DNA of 64,000 bases from Planomonospora parontospora (GTDB lineage Bacteria; Actinomycetota; Actinomycetes; Streptosporangiales; Streptosporangiaceae): assembly GCA_014647935.1 (NCBI GenBank), contig BMQD01000003.1, forward strand, positions 248,001-312,000, given 5' to 3'. This document shows positions 38,552 to 47,247 of the stretch, in pieces. The translations under genes were made by a program, and so were the position numbers. Under the pieces are notes generated by a model. The model ran no database searches, was not told the origin of the DNA, and saw nothing but the letters and a program-made list of their open reading frames with translations. Every line of letters starts with the position of its first letter. Within the stretch, counting starts at the first letter, position 1.

Positions 38552-39195
38552 GGGCGGTTCGCGCACGAGTCGGCCGCGTTCGACCCGTCGAGCGGGGCGG
38601 TCTACCTCACTGAGGACAACTTCGCCTTCGCCTCGGGCTTCTACCGCCACCTGCCGCCGAGGCATCCGCTGCGCGCCGGGCGGATCCTGGACGGTGGCCG
38701 GCTCCAGATGCTCGCCGTACGGGGCGAGCCGGGCAGGGACCTCTCGCTCGGGCAGCCGGCTGAGGTCCGCTACCGGACCTCCTGGGTGGACATCGAGGAC
38801 CCCGACCCGGAGTTCACCGGCAGGCCGAGCAACGACACCGCGATCCAGGCCGTCGGGAACCAGGGGCGGGTCAGGAGCGAGGCGCTGTTCTCCCCGGCTG
38901 GAGGGGGCGGTCCGCCACCACGGCACCATCTACTTCGTCTCCACCCAGGGCGGCGCGACCGCCTCCGGCGACAGCCCGCCCGGCGGGTTCGGCAGAGGAC
39001 GGGGGCAGGTCTGGGCGTACGAGACGTGGAGCGGCCTGCTGCGGCTGGTCTACGAGTCTCCCGGCTCGGTCGTCCTCGACCTCCCCGACAACGTCACCAC
39101 CAGCCCGCGGGGCACCCTGGTGCTGTGCGAGCTGGTGGTGACAACTACCTGCGCGGCCTGACCCGGCGCGGCGAGGTCTTCGGCTTCGCCCCGCA
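38552..39195 (+). pseudogene. Decayed PhoX-type (DUF839) phosphatase gene
   Basis: Conceptual translation gives [36 protein letters not shown] and [15 protein letters not shown] in one frame. After an extra C in the run at 38892-38895 it continues in the next frame as [40 protein letters not shown] and LDLPDNVTTSPRGTLVLCEL. A loss of bases near 39130-39137 then returns it to the first frame as GDNYLRGLTRRGEVFGFAP. The order matches PhoX-family phosphatases. The start, the N-terminal half and the C-terminus are missing, so this is a relic and not a sequencing slip. Confidence 0.85.
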
Positions 39196-39238
39196 CCGCC
39201 GCGCCGTCACGGGGCGGCGGCGGACTGCCGTAGGACGC

Positions 39239-40114
39239 TCAGCCGCGCCGGGACAGGGACGACAGAGTGTCGACGGGCTCCTTGTACTCGGGCAGATCGC
39301 CGGGCAGGTCCTCCTCGTCGATGACCTGGTCGGCGGGCGGGGGGAGAACGACGACCGCCGACCCCCAGCCGGTGTAGCGGGTGTCGGTCCTGAAGGTCAT
39401 CGATATCTTGCCCTTGCCCACGCTCTCGACGGTCGACATGCGACTGGGCAGGCCGGCGGCATCGGTCCAGAGCCGCCAGGAGATCTTCGCCTTCCCTCCG
39501 GCGGCCGGGGTGGAGCCATGGGTCGTGCCCGCGGTCCTGCGCAGTTCCGCGCGACTCACGGTGCCCCGGTAGAAGCGGCCGCCGGAGAACGGTTTCCCGG
39601 AGGAGTCCTTCAGCAGGGAGCGCAACACCGCCGGGTCGAACACGTTGATCGGCTGAATGCCGAGGTCGGTGGCCCTGGCGGGCTGCTTCATCCGCAACCA
39701 GCTCTTCCCGGCGGGGAGCACGCTGCCGTAGACGCCGCCGGAGGTGTGCAGCCGGTTCTTGACGACGATCCTGTCCTCCGGGTCGAACAGGCCGGATAGG
39801 AACCCCTCTCCGAGATCGTTCTCCAGATTCTTCCTGGCCTCCGGGGTGGGGTCCATCCGCAGGGTGGAGTCTGAGGCGACAGGACCCGGGGAACCGAACT
39901 GGATCCTGCCGCGGCTCCGGAAGGTGAACGAGGACGGTTCATCTCCGGCGGACGACCGTGCGACCTCGGTCAGCTCGACGCCCCGTCCGGGACGGAACTG
40001 GCGCTCGACGGCCCGAGCCGGATCCGGGGAGGCGGCCTGCGCGGACGCGGGAAGGGCGGCGGCCGGTACGGACATGACCAGTGCGAGGGCTGCGAAGCCG
40101 ATCCGTCGTTTCAT
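39239..40114 (-). CDS. Secreted LppX/LprG-like protein
   Basis: The 291-residue protein has a signal peptide (FAALALVMSVPAAALPASAQA) and a mature domain with GTVSRAELRRTAG, WRLWTDAAGLPSRMSTVES and ISMTFRTDTRYTGWGSAVVV. This pattern recalls the LolA/LppX-LprAFG fold, which binds lipids or carries them across the envelope. There is no lipobox cysteine, so it is probably secreted or surface-associated. The assignment is by motif resemblance only. The upstream gap of 271 bases (40115-40385) shows no gene. Confidence 0.6.
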   Translation of the reverse strand: MKRRIGFAALALVMSVPAAALPASAQAASPDPARAVERQFRPGRGVELTEVARSSAGDEPSSFTFRSRGRIQFGSPGPVASDSTLRMDPTPEARKNLENDLGEGFLSGLFDPEDRIVVKNRLHTSGGVYGSVLPAGKSWLRMKQPARATDLGIQPINVFDPAVLRSLLKDSSGKPFSGGRFYRGTVSRAELRRTAGTTHGSTPAAGGKAKISWRLWTDAAGLPSRMSTVESVGKGKISMTFRTDTRYTGWGSAVVVLPPPADQVIDEEDLPGDLPEYKEPVDTLSSLSRRG

Positions 40115-40385
40115 GAAGGTCCCGTCCTCGTTGCGGAAGCGGTGCGGTCGCGAGAGGCGATCGTCTCAGACGAAGATCGAGATTTTGGTGTCCAGGTGTG
40201 AGGAAACGGTGCAGACCGTCGGCAAGGGGGGGTGACACTCCGGTTCCGGAGGCGGCCCGCCGTACGGCTCCCGGGCGGGCGAGGAGTGGACTAACGGCCC
40301 TGCCGGTCCGGGACCGCCTCCTCTGCCGGGCGGGGGTTCCGGAGGGGCATCCTGGGGTCACAGGCCAGGACCGGAGGACCACACG

Positions 40386-40829
40386 ATGTGCAACTACTGC
40401 GGCTGCCGGGACTTCCCGCTGATCGGCAGGCTCTCCCAGGAGCACTGGGAGATCGGGGAGACCGCCGGGGCGCTGCGCCGGGCGATCAACGAGAGCCGGT
40501 ACGGCGACGCCGGGACGCTCCTGGACGAGCTGCTCGCGCAGTTGCTCCCGCACACCGCGACCGAGGAGAGCGGGCTCTTCGCCGAGCTGCGCGAGGAGGG
40601 GTCGCTGGCGGAGGAGGTCGAGCGGCTCTGCGCCGAGCACGACGACATCCACGGGGTGTTCGGCGGGATCGACCGGCAGGACCCGGACTGGCCCGCCGTG
40701 CTGGAGGCGATCGGGAAGCTGCACCACCACATCGACCACGAGGAGCACGGCCTGTTCCCCGCGTCGATCATCATGCTGCCGATCTCGGCCTGGGACCGCA
40801 TCACCCCTGAGCAGCCCGTCGGCGGATGA
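40386..40829 (+). CDS. Hemerythrin-domain protein with Cys-rich N-terminus
   Basis: The protein has 147 residues. Helical HHE-type iron ligands are visible in LSQEHWEIGE, LLPHTATEESGLF, CAEHDDIHG and KLHHHIDHEEHGLFP. Hemerythrins bind a di-iron centre and sense or carry O2, NO or iron. The N-terminus MCNYCGCRDFP contributes three cysteines within seven residues and could bind a metal or respond to redox. CCGGAGGACC precedes the ATG. The 234-base gap after it contains short GGTCCCC repeats and no gene. Confidence 0.9.
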   Translation: MCNYCGCRDFPLIGRLSQEHWEIGETAGALRRAINESRYGDAGTLLDELLAQLLPHTATEESGLFAELREEGSLAEEVERLCAEHDDIHGVFGGIDRQDPDWPAVLEAIGKLHHHIDHEEHGLFPASIIMLPISAWDRITPEQPVGG

Positions 40830-41051
40830 GACGCTCCGGGTCCCCGGTCCCCGGTCCCCGGTCGCCGGGAGGCGCACGGTCCCCGCCCCCGCGGACCGTG
40901 TGCCTCCCGGCGGCCGGGTTCCGGACGGGGAGGGCCGGACCGGCCGTCGGCCGGGTGCGCGGCGGCCGGCGGACGGAGGACCCGGGTGCGCGGCGGATGG
41001 AGGACAGGGGAGGACACGGGAGACCGGGAGGGAACCCTCGCGGCGGCCGGT

Positions 41052-41057
41052 TAGCCT
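41052..41057 (+). promoter_or_regulatory. -10 box of acpS, leaderless spacing
   Basis: TAGCCT ends six bases before the GTG at 41064, and no Shine-Dalgarno lies between them. This is the actinobacterial leaderless pattern; no -35 is obvious. Confidence 0.45.
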
Positions 41058-41063
41058 GGGCGG

Positions 41064-41423
41064 GTGATCGTGGGGATCGGTGTGGACGTCGTGGACGTGG
41101 CCAGGTTCGGGGCGACGCTGGAGCGGACGCCCGCGCTGCGGACGCGGCTGTTCACCGAGCGGGAGCGCGAGCTGCGGCTGGAGTCCCTGGCCGCGCGGTT
41201 CGCGGCCAAGGAGGCCGTCGCCAAGGCGCTGGGGGCCCCGCCCGGGCTGCTCCACGTGGAGGCCGAGGTGGTGACCGCCGAGCACGGCCGTCCGGAGCTG
41301 CGGGTGACCGGCCGGGCCGCCGAGGTCGCCGCGATCCTGGGCGTGGTCCGCTGGCACGTCTCGCTGACCCATGACGGGGGCGTCGCGGTCGCCTACGTGA
41401 TCGCGGAGGGCCGGGCCCCGTAG
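41064..41423 (+). CDS. acpS: Holo-[acyl-carrier-protein] synthase
   Basis: AcpS transfers 4'-phosphopantetheine from CoA to acyl carrier protein. It has 119 residues. The metal-binding start [14 protein letters not shown] and the motif [18 protein letters not shown], together with [16 protein letters not shown], are characteristic. It begins with GTG. nnrDE follows after ten bases, a common actinobacterial pairing. Confidence 0.97.
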   Translation: MIVGIGVDVVDVARFGATLERTPALRTRLFTERERELRLESLAARFAAKEAVAKALGAPPGLLHVEAEVVTAEHGRPELRVTGRAAEVAAILGVVRWHVSLTHDGGVAVAYVIAEGRAP

Positions 41424-41426
41424 ATT
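41421..41426 (+). promoter_or_regulatory. -10 box of nnrDE, leaderless spacing
   Basis: TAGATT, which includes the acpS stop codon, lies seven bases upstream of the ATG at 41434. Confidence 0.4.
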
Positions 41427-41433
41427 GGGCGGA

Positions 41434-42936
41434 ATGCGGACGGCATACACCTCTGACCAGATCAGGGCGGCCGAGGCGGCGCTGATGGCGACGCTGCCCG
41501 AGGGCACGCTGATGGAACGCGCGGCCGCCGGGCTGGCGGTGGTCTGCGCCCGGACGCTCGGCGGCACGGCCGGCCGGGTGTATGGCACGCGAGTCGTGCT
41601 GCTGGTGGGCGGCGGCGACAACGGCGGCGACGCCCTGTACGCCGGGGCCCGGCTGGCGGCCCGCGGCGCGCGGGTGGACGCGGTCCTGGCCGGGTCGCGG
41701 GTGCACTCGGCCGGGCTGGCGGCCCTGCGCCGGGCCGGCGGCCGGGTGCTCGACGGCCGGTTCGAGCGGGTCCGGGCGCTGGCCGACGCGGCGGACCTGG
41801 TCGTGGACGGGCTGGTCGGCATCGGCGGGACGGGGGCGCTGCGGGAGCCGTACGCGACGCTGGCGCGGATCACCGCCGGCGCCGCCTGCCCCGTCGTCGC
41901 GGTGGACGTGCCGAGCGGGGTGGACGCGGACGACGGGCGGGTCGAGGGGGAGGCGGTCCGGGCGGACGTCACGGTCGCCTTCGGGGCGCTCAAGGCCGGG
42001 CTGCTGGTCGATCCGGGCGCGGGGTACGCGGGCCGGCTGGAGCCGGTCGGCATCGGGCTGGAGCCGTACCTGCCGGACGCCGGTGTGGTCGCGCTGACCG
42101 CCGGGGACGTCGCGCTGCTGTTGCCGCGGCCGGACGCCCGGTCCGACAAGTATCGCCGGGGGGTCGTCGGGATCGTGGCCGGGAGCCGCCGCTACACGGG
42201 CGCGGCGGTGCTGTGCGTGGGGGGCGCGGTCCGCGGCGGGGCGGGCATGGTGCGGTACGCGGGCGCGGCCGAGCCGGTGGCCGGGGTGCGGGCCCGCTGG
42301 CCGGAGGCCGTGGTCACCGAGCTGGCTCCGGGCGAGGGGGTCGGCGGGGTGGGCCGGGTGCAGGCGTGGGTGCTCGGGCCCGGGCTCGGCACGGACGCGG
42401 ACGCGTTCGCGGTGGCCCGGTCGGTGCTGGCGGGCGATCTCCCGGTGCTGGTGGACGCCGACGGCCTGACGCTGCTCGCCGAGGACCGGTCGCTGCTCCG
42501 GCGCGACGCCCCGACGTTGCTCACCCCGCACGCGGGAGAGCTGTCCCGGCTGCTGGGCGTGGACCGGGCGCGGATCGAGGAGCGGCGGCTGGAGCACGTG
42601 CGGCGGGCCGCCGCGGAGCTGGGCGCGACCGTGCTGCTGAAGGGGTCGACCACGCTGGTCGCGCAGGAGGGACGGCCGGTCCGGGTCAACCCGACCGGCA
42701 GCCCCTGGCTGGCCACCGGCGGCACCGGCGACGTGCTGGCCGGGCTCGCGGGCGCACTGCTGGCGGCCGGGCTGGACTGCTACGACGCGGCCTCGTGCGC
42801 GGCGTACCTGCACGGCGTCGCCGGGCAGGACGGGCCGCTGGCCGCGGGGGACGTCGCGGAGGCGCTTCCGGGCGCGGTGAGGCGGGTGGTGAACGGGCTC
42901 CGGCACGAGGACGGAGCTGCCAAACTGGAAGGATGA
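41434..42936 (+). CDS. nnr: Bifunctional NAD(P)HX epimerase/dehydratase
   Basis: This enzyme repairs hydrated NADH and NADPH. The 500-residue fusion has an N-terminal YjeF-type epimerase (VVLLVGGGDNGGDALYAGAR near residue 50-70, VAVDVPSGVDAD) and a C-terminal ADP-dependent dehydratase. The latter shows GVVGIVAGSRRYTGAAVL, LGPGLGTD, LLTPHAGELSRLLG and the nucleotide loop LATGGTGDVLAG. The ATG at 41434 is preferred to the upstream TTG at 41425. The stop overlaps the alr ATG (ATGA). Confidence 0.96.
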   Translation: MRTAYTSDQIRAAEAALMATLPEGTLMERAAAGLAVVCARTLGGTAGRVYGTRVVLLVGGGDNGGDALYAGARLAARGARVDAVLAGSRVHSAGLAALRRAGGRVLDGRFERVRALADAADLVVDGLVGIGGTGALREPYATLARITAGAACPVVAVDVPSGVDADDGRVEGEAVRADVTVAFGALKAGLLVDPGAGYAGRLEPVGIGLEPYLPDAGVVALTAGDVALLLPRPDARSDKYRRGVVGIVAGSRRYTGAAVLCVGGAVRGGAGMVRYAGAAEPVAGVRARWPEAVVTELAPGEGVGGVGRVQAWVLGPGLGTDADAFAVARSVLAGDLPVLVDADGLTLLAEDRSLLRRDAPTLLTPHAGELSRLLGVDRARIEERRLEHVRRAAAELGATVLLKGSTTLVAQEGRPVRVNPTGSPWLATGGTGDVLAGLAGALLAAGLDCYDAASCAAYLHGVAGQDGPLAAGDVAEALPGAVRRVVNGLRHEDGAAKLEG

Positions 42937-44060
42937 GCTTCCCGATGACCCCTGCCGAGGCGCGGGTGGACCTCTCGGCGATCCGGGCGAACGCCGCGCT
43001 GCTGCGGGACAGGGCGTCCGGTGCCCAGGTCATGGCCACGGTCAAGGCGGACGGCTACGGGCACGGCATGGCGGCCTGCGCGCGGGCGGCCCTGGAGGGC
43101 GGCGCCGACCGGCTCGGCACCGCCTCCGTCCGGGAGGCTCTGGCGCTGCGGGCCGAGGGCGTCACCGCGCCGGTCCTGTCGTGGCTCATCCCACCGGGGG
43201 AGCCGCTGGAGGAGGCCGTGGCCCGGGACGTGGAGCTGGCCGCGGGCGCGCCGTGGCTGGTGGACGAGATCGCGGAGGCGGCGGGCCGGGCCGGGTGCCC
43301 GGCCCGGGTGCACCTGAAGGCCGACACCGGCAACGGCCGCGGCGGCGCGACCGCCGCGGACTGGCCCGCGCTGCTGGACCGGGCGCTGGCCCGGCAGGCG
43401 GAGGGGACCGTGGAGATCACCGGCCTCTGGTCGCACCTCGCCTGCGCCGACATCCCGGGCCACCCGTCCGTCGCGGCCCAGCTCGACGCCTTCGACGAGG
43501 CGCTGGCCGTGGCGGAGAAGGCGGGGGCGGGAGGTTCGCACGTCATCCGGCACATCGCCAACTCCGCGGCGGCGCTGGCGGTCCCGCGCGCCCGCTACGA
43601 CATGGTCCGGCCGGGCATCGCGGTCTACGGCCTGAGCCCGATCCCGGAGCTGGGGGATTTCGGGCTCCGCCCGGCGATGACGCTGGTGGCGAGGCTCGCG
43701 CTGGTCAAGAGGGTGCCGGAGGGTTCCGGAGTGTCCTATGGGCACCTTTATGTCACAGATTGTGAAACCACGCTTGGCCTTGTCCCCCTCGGGTATGCGG
43801 ACGGCATCCCTCGGCACGCCACCAACCGGGCGGAGGTGCTCGGGGGAGGCCGCCGGCGGCGGATCGCCGGTCGGGTCTGCATGGACCAGTTCGTGATCGA
43901 CGTGGGAGACGACCCGGTGACGGAGGGAGACGAGGTGGTCCTGTTCGGCGACGGTTCGCGGGGCGAGCCGACCGCGCAGGAATGGGCGGATTCCCTCGGC
44001 ACGATCACGTATGAGATCGTGACCGGGATCGGTTCACGCGTACCGCGCGTTTACCGGTAA
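42933..44060 (+). CDS. alr: Alanine racemase
   Basis: Alr makes D-alanine for peptidoglycan, using PLP. The 375-residue protein starts at the ATG overlapping the nnr stop. The PLP lysine is Lys38 in VKADGYGHG and the catalytic tyrosine is Tyr269 in GVSYGHLY. RPGIAVYGLSP, PLGYADGIPR and RVCMDQFVIDVG are intact. The substrate loop reads TGNGRGG where many homologues have TGMGRLG. The nnr-alr-hydrolase-tsaE order is typical of actinobacteria. Confidence 0.97.
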   Translation: MSFPMTPAEARVDLSAIRANAALLRDRASGAQVMATVKADGYGHGMAACARAALEGGADRLGTASVREALALRAEGVTAPVLSWLIPPGEPLEEAVARDVELAAGAPWLVDEIAEAAGRAGCPARVHLKADTGNGRGGATAADWPALLDRALARQAEGTVEITGLWSHLACADIPGHPSVAAQLDAFDEALAVAEKAGAGGSHVIRHIANSAAALAVPRARYDMVRPGIAVYGLSPIPELGDFGLRPAMTLVARLALVKRVPEGSGVSYGHLYVTDCETTLGLVPLGYADGIPRHATNRAEVLGGGRRRRIAGRVCMDQFVIDVGDDPVTEGDEVVLFGDGSRGEPTAQEWADSLGTITYEIVTGIGSRVPRVYR

Positions 44061-44072
44061 AGGGGGTGCGCG

Positions 44073-45146
44073 ATGGCTACCACGACACGACGCAGGGTCG
44101 GGATCGCGAGTGCGGTCTTCGGTGCGGCGTCCGCCGGAGTGGCGGCGGCCGCGTTCGCCAAGCGGTACGCCGTGGGCAGGATCAGGCTCCGTCCCGACCT
44201 GGAGGCGAGCGAGCCGCTGGGCGAGCTGCGCGGCAGACCCGTCACGATCACGACCTCCGACGGCGTCTTCCTGCACGCCGAGGTCGACGGACCCGAGGAC
44301 GCCCCGCTGACCGTGGTGCTCTGCCACGGTTACACGCTCAACCTGGACTCCTGGCACTACCAGCGCCGCGACCTGCGCGACTCCTACCGCCTGGTGCTGT
44401 GGGACCAGCGCTCCCACGGGCGTTCGCAGCGCACCCGGGTCGACGACTCCACGATCGACCGGCTGGGCGAGGACCTGTACGAGGTCGTCCAGGAACTGGC
44501 CCCGGGGCCGTGCGTGCTCGTCGGCCACTCCATGGGCGGCATGACGATCATGGCGCTCGCGGACCGGCATCCCGAGCTGTTCGGCGACCGGATCAAGGGC
44601 GTGTCGCTCATCTCCACCTCCGCCGGCAAGCTGGCCGAGGTCTCGCTGGGCCTGCCCGCGCTGCTCTCCAAGGCGGTGCACATGATCACTCCGAGCACGG
44701 TGGCGCTGCTCGGCCGCCGGGGCTCACTGGTGGACAAGGGCCGCCAGGCCGGCAGTGACGTGGCCTTCCTGGTCCTGCGCCACCTGGGCTTCGGCGACTC
44801 CGAGAACGTCAGCCCCACCGTGGTCGACTTCGTCGAGTCGATGATCCGCTCGACGCCCTTCGAGGTGATCGCGGACTTCTATCCGGCGCTGATGTCGCAC
44901 GACAAACTGAGCGCGCTGGGCGTCCTGGACGGTGTGCCGACCTCCATCGTGGTCGGCGACGGCGACTGGCTGACACCGGTGGAGCACAGCAAGGCGATGG
45001 CCGCGGCCCTGCCTCGCGCATGGTACACCGAGGTGCCGGACAGTTCGCACCTGGTGCAGCTGGAGCGGCCGGGCGCGGTCAACGACGCGCTGCGCGACCT
45101 GCTGAAGCGGGTGGCGGCGGACGCCGAGGACGCCGCGGAGCAGTAG
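44073..45146 (+). CDS. Alpha/beta hydrolase, membrane-anchored
   Basis: The 357-residue protein has an N-terminal hydrophobic segment (VGIASAVFGAASAGVAAAAF) and an alpha/beta hydrolase domain. The oxyanion region is VVLCHGYTLN, the nucleophile is Ser153 in VGHSMGGM, the acid lies in VVGDGDWLTP, and the catalytic His in DSSHLVQLERP. The substrate is unknown. It is 12 bases after alr and probably co-transcribed. The gap after it holds a 34-bp repeat. Confidence 0.92.
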   Translation: MATTTRRRVGIASAVFGAASAGVAAAAFAKRYAVGRIRLRPDLEASEPLGELRGRPVTITTSDGVFLHAEVDGPEDAPLTVVLCHGYTLNLDSWHYQRRDLRDSYRLVLWDQRSHGRSQRTRVDDSTIDRLGEDLYEVVQELAPGPCVLVGHSMGGMTIMALADRHPELFGDRIKGVSLISTSAGKLAEVSLGLPALLSKAVHMITPSTVALLGRRGSLVDKGRQAGSDVAFLVLRHLGFGDSENVSPTVVDFVESMIRSTPFEVIADFYPALMSHDKLSALGVLDGVPTSIVVGDGDWLTPVEHSKAMAAALPRAWYTEVPDSSHLVQLERPGAVNDALRDLLKRVAADAEDAAEQ

Positions 45147-45196
45147 CCTCCGGTCCGGGAGGGACCGGCCCGCCGGGGAGCGGCCGGACGCGGATG

Positions 45197-45290
45197 GGCG
45201 GCGGCGCGACATGGGCGGCGGCTCCGCACCGGCGGCGGCGCGACATGGGCGGCGGCTCGGCACGGGCAGAGGCGCGATATGAGCAGAGGG
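45197..45290 (+). repeat. Three units of a 34-bp tandem repeat before tsaE
   Basis: GCGCGAC or GCGCGAT starts at 45204, 45238 and 45272, exactly 34 bases apart. The first two units share ATGGGCGGCGGCTC and the third is degenerate. Each unit contains an ATG. No coding frame is conserved through it. It precedes the tsaE GTG by ten bases. Confidence 0.7.
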
Positions 45291-45299
45291 GAGTGAGCG

Positions 45300-45755
45300 G
45301 TGAGGATCGTGGCGACCGCCGAGGAGATGCGGGAGCTGGGCGCGGAGCTGGCCGGACTGCTGCGGCCGGGGGACCTGGCGGTGCTCTCCGGCCCGCTGGG
45401 CGCGGGCAAGACGACCCTGGTCCAGGGCATCGGCGAAGGGCTCAAGGTGCGCGGCCCGATCACCTCGCCGACCTTCGTGATCGCCCGGGTGCACCCCTCG
45501 CTGGTGGACGGCCCCGCCCTCGTGCACGTGGACGCCTACCGGCTCGGCGGCGACCTGGAGGTCGACGACCTGGACCTGGACGCCTCGCTGGAGGACTCGG
45601 TCACGCTCGTCGAGTGGGGCGAGGGCCTGGTCGAGGGGCTCGCCGAGGACCGGCTGGAGATCCGGATCGACCGGGGGGAGGCGGACGACGAGCGCACGGT
45701 ACGGCTCCGCGGGATCGGTGCCCGCTGGGAGACGGTTCCCTCCCACTTGGTATAG
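45300..45755 (+). CDS. tsaE: tRNA t6A biosynthesis ATPase TsaE
   Basis: TsaE powers the TsaB-TsaD complex that makes threonylcarbamoyl-adenosine 37. It has 151 residues. Walker A GPLGAGKTT is at 31-39; PITSPTFVIARVH and VHVDAYRL are family motifs, and LVEWGEG follows. It begins with GTG. Two unrelated envelope genes separate it from tsaB. Confidence 0.95.
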   Translation: MRIVATAEEMRELGAELAGLLRPGDLAVLSGPLGAGKTTLVQGIGEGLKVRGPITSPTFVIARVHPSLVDGPALVHVDAYRLGGDLEVDDLDLDASLEDSVTLVEWGEGLVEGLAEDRLEIRIDRGEADDERTVRLRGIGARWETVPSHLV

Positions 45756-45802
45756 ATCATCATGTCCGATGATCGACTCTGGCGCTCTTGCCCATGTTTA
45801 AT
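45755..45802 (+). promoter_or_regulatory. Inverted repeat and promoter for the lipoprotein-sortase pair
   Basis: GATCATC and GATGATC flank six bases at 45755-45774, just after the tsaE stop. TCGACT (45773-45778), an 18-base spacer and TTTAAT (45797-45802) follow. The repeat abuts the -35 box and could be an operator. Confidence 0.5.
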
Positions 45803-45867
45803 GGGGAACAGGCGGGAAGTCGTGTCAGCCGAGGGTCGTCGGCCGGACTGCGGAGTGGAGTGCGACG

Positions 45868-46518
45868 GTGCCAAGGGTCAAGCGTGTCGCTGTTCTCGGG
45901 GCCATCGCCCTGATCGGGATGACCGGCTGCACGGCCGAGCCGGAGACGGAGAACGCCGCGGCGACCTCCTCGCCCGCCGCCTCCGCGACGGGGGCCGGCC
46001 GGGTCGACATCGAGATCCAGCTCCAGCCCGCCCGGGCCGAGGCGGGTGACAAGGTCTGGGTGCTGGCGAACTGCCCGATCCCCCAGGGCGGCCCCGAGCA
46101 CCGCGGCACCGCCTCCTCGGAGATCTTCCGCACCCCCGTCACGCTCGACCCCATCCTGGTGACGCCCACCCCCGCCCCCGAGGGCACCGCGACGCCCACG
46201 CCCCGCCCCTGGGTCCGCGGGCAGGCCACGATCGCCGACGGCGTCGAGCCCGGCGTCTACGACGTCAACGCCCGGTGCGAGGGGACCAACGACACCGGTA
46301 CGGCCGACCTGCGGATCGTGGCGGACAGCACGCCCAGCGCCAAGCCGACCACGACCCGCAAACCCGTCAGCACCAAGGCCCCGCACACCGGCGGCGGCGG
46401 CACCGCGGCCGGCGGACCGGACGACTCGGGCATGCCGATGGGGACCACCGGTCTGCTGCTGGCGGCGGCCCTGGCGGGCGGCGTCGGCTTCGCGGTCGTG
46501 CGGCGCCGCCGTTCGTAG
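45868..46518 (+). CDS. Lipoprotein with C-terminal sortase-like anchor signal
   Basis: The 216-residue protein begins with GTG. The N-terminal signal has the lipobox-like GMTGC with Cys21. The middle domain has two cysteines (ANCPIPQGG and ARCEGTND). A Thr/Pro/Lys linker leads to APHTGGGG at residues 171-178, a Gly-rich spacer, a hydrophobic span near 192-211 and a final RRRRS. This is the layout of a sortase substrate, with APHTG in place of LPxTG. A sortase gene lies seven bases downstream, so it is the probable substrate. Function unknown. Confidence 0.75.
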   Translation: MPRVKRVAVLGAIALIGMTGCTAEPETENAAATSSPAASATGAGRVDIEIQLQPARAEAGDKVWVLANCPIPQGGPEHRGTASSEIFRTPVTLDPILVTPTPAPEGTATPTPRPWVRGQATIADGVEPGVYDVNARCEGTNDTGTADLRIVADSTPSAKPTTTRKPVSTKAPHTGGGGTAAGGPDDSGMPMGTTGLLLAAALAGGVGFAVVRRRRS

Positions 46519-46524
46519 GTCTCG

Positions 46525-47091
46525 ATGGCCGATTCCCCCCGCTGGTCACGGATCATCGTGGCCGGAGTCCTCACCGGCGCCGTCATGGTCGCGTTCGGCA
46601 AGGGCGGCACCGAGGACGACGAGCCGGTGCGGGCCAAGGTGGTGCCCAGCCGCCTGGAGATCCCGTCGCTCGGCGTCAAGGCGCCGCTGATGAAGCTCGG
46701 CGTGACCGACGGAGAGGTCGAGCTGCCGCCGTACGAGAAGCCGGACGTCGCCGGCTGGGTCACCGGCACCGCGGTCCCCGGCGACGAGGGGCCCGCGGTC
46801 ATCCTCGGGCACGTCGACACCAAGGACGCCCCCGCCGTCTTCTACAAGCTCAAGAACATGCGCGAGGGCCAGGTCATCAAGGTCGCGCGGAGCGACGGCC
46901 GGACCGCCCAGTACCGCGTCGACTCCATCGAGCAGGTCTCCAAGAACGACTTCCCCGCGGACAAGGTCTACGTGGAGGACGGCCTGCGCCTGATCACCTG
47001 CGGCGGACGGTTCGACTGGGACCGGAACGAGTACGCCGACAACGTGATCGTCTACGCCACCCTGGTGAAGCCCGCCGACCCCGGGGCCTGA
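46525..47091 (+). CDS. Sortase, class F-like
   Basis: Sortases join surface proteins to the cell wall or to each other. This 188-residue protein has an N-terminal membrane segment (residues 8-24). Catalytic His96 is in VILGHVDTK, Cys159 in LITCGGRFDW, and a likely catalytic Arg167 in DRNEYADNVIVYA. This set is typical of small class F enzymes of actinobacteria. It is encoded just after a protein with an APHTG tail, its likely substrate. A hairpin follows at 47154-47194. Confidence 0.9.
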   Translation: MADSPRWSRIIVAGVLTGAVMVAFGKGGTEDDEPVRAKVVPSRLEIPSLGVKAPLMKLGVTDGEVELPPYEKPDVAGWVTGTAVPGDEGPAVILGHVDTKDAPAVFYKLKNMREGQVIKVARSDGRTAQYRVDSIEQVSKNDFPADKVYVEDGLRLITCGGRFDWDRNEYADNVIVYATLVKPADPGA

Positions 47092-47153
47092 CGCCGGAGG
47101 GGCGGCCCGCCGGCGGATCACCTCCGCACGGACCTGCGCGTGAACCTGCGCAC

Positions 47154-47194
47154 GGGCCGCTGCCGGGCCCGCGCCGGGGTCCGGCAGCGGGCCC
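47154..47194 (+). terminator. Hairpin after the sortase gene
   Basis: GGGCCGCTGCCGG pairs with CCGGCAGCGGGCCC, with one bulged base, across a 14-base loop. It closes the lipoprotein-sortase unit before tsaB. Confidence 0.6.
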
Positions 47195-47233
47195 GCATCC
47201 GGTCTTCGGTGCGGGCCGCGCCGTACGACGGGC

Positions 47234-47239
47234 TAGGCT
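47234..47239 (+). promoter_or_regulatory. -10 box of tsaB, leaderless spacing
   Basis: TAGGCT lies eight bases before the GTG at 47248, with no Shine-Dalgarno between them. Confidence 0.4.
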
Positions 47240-47247
47240 TGACGACC

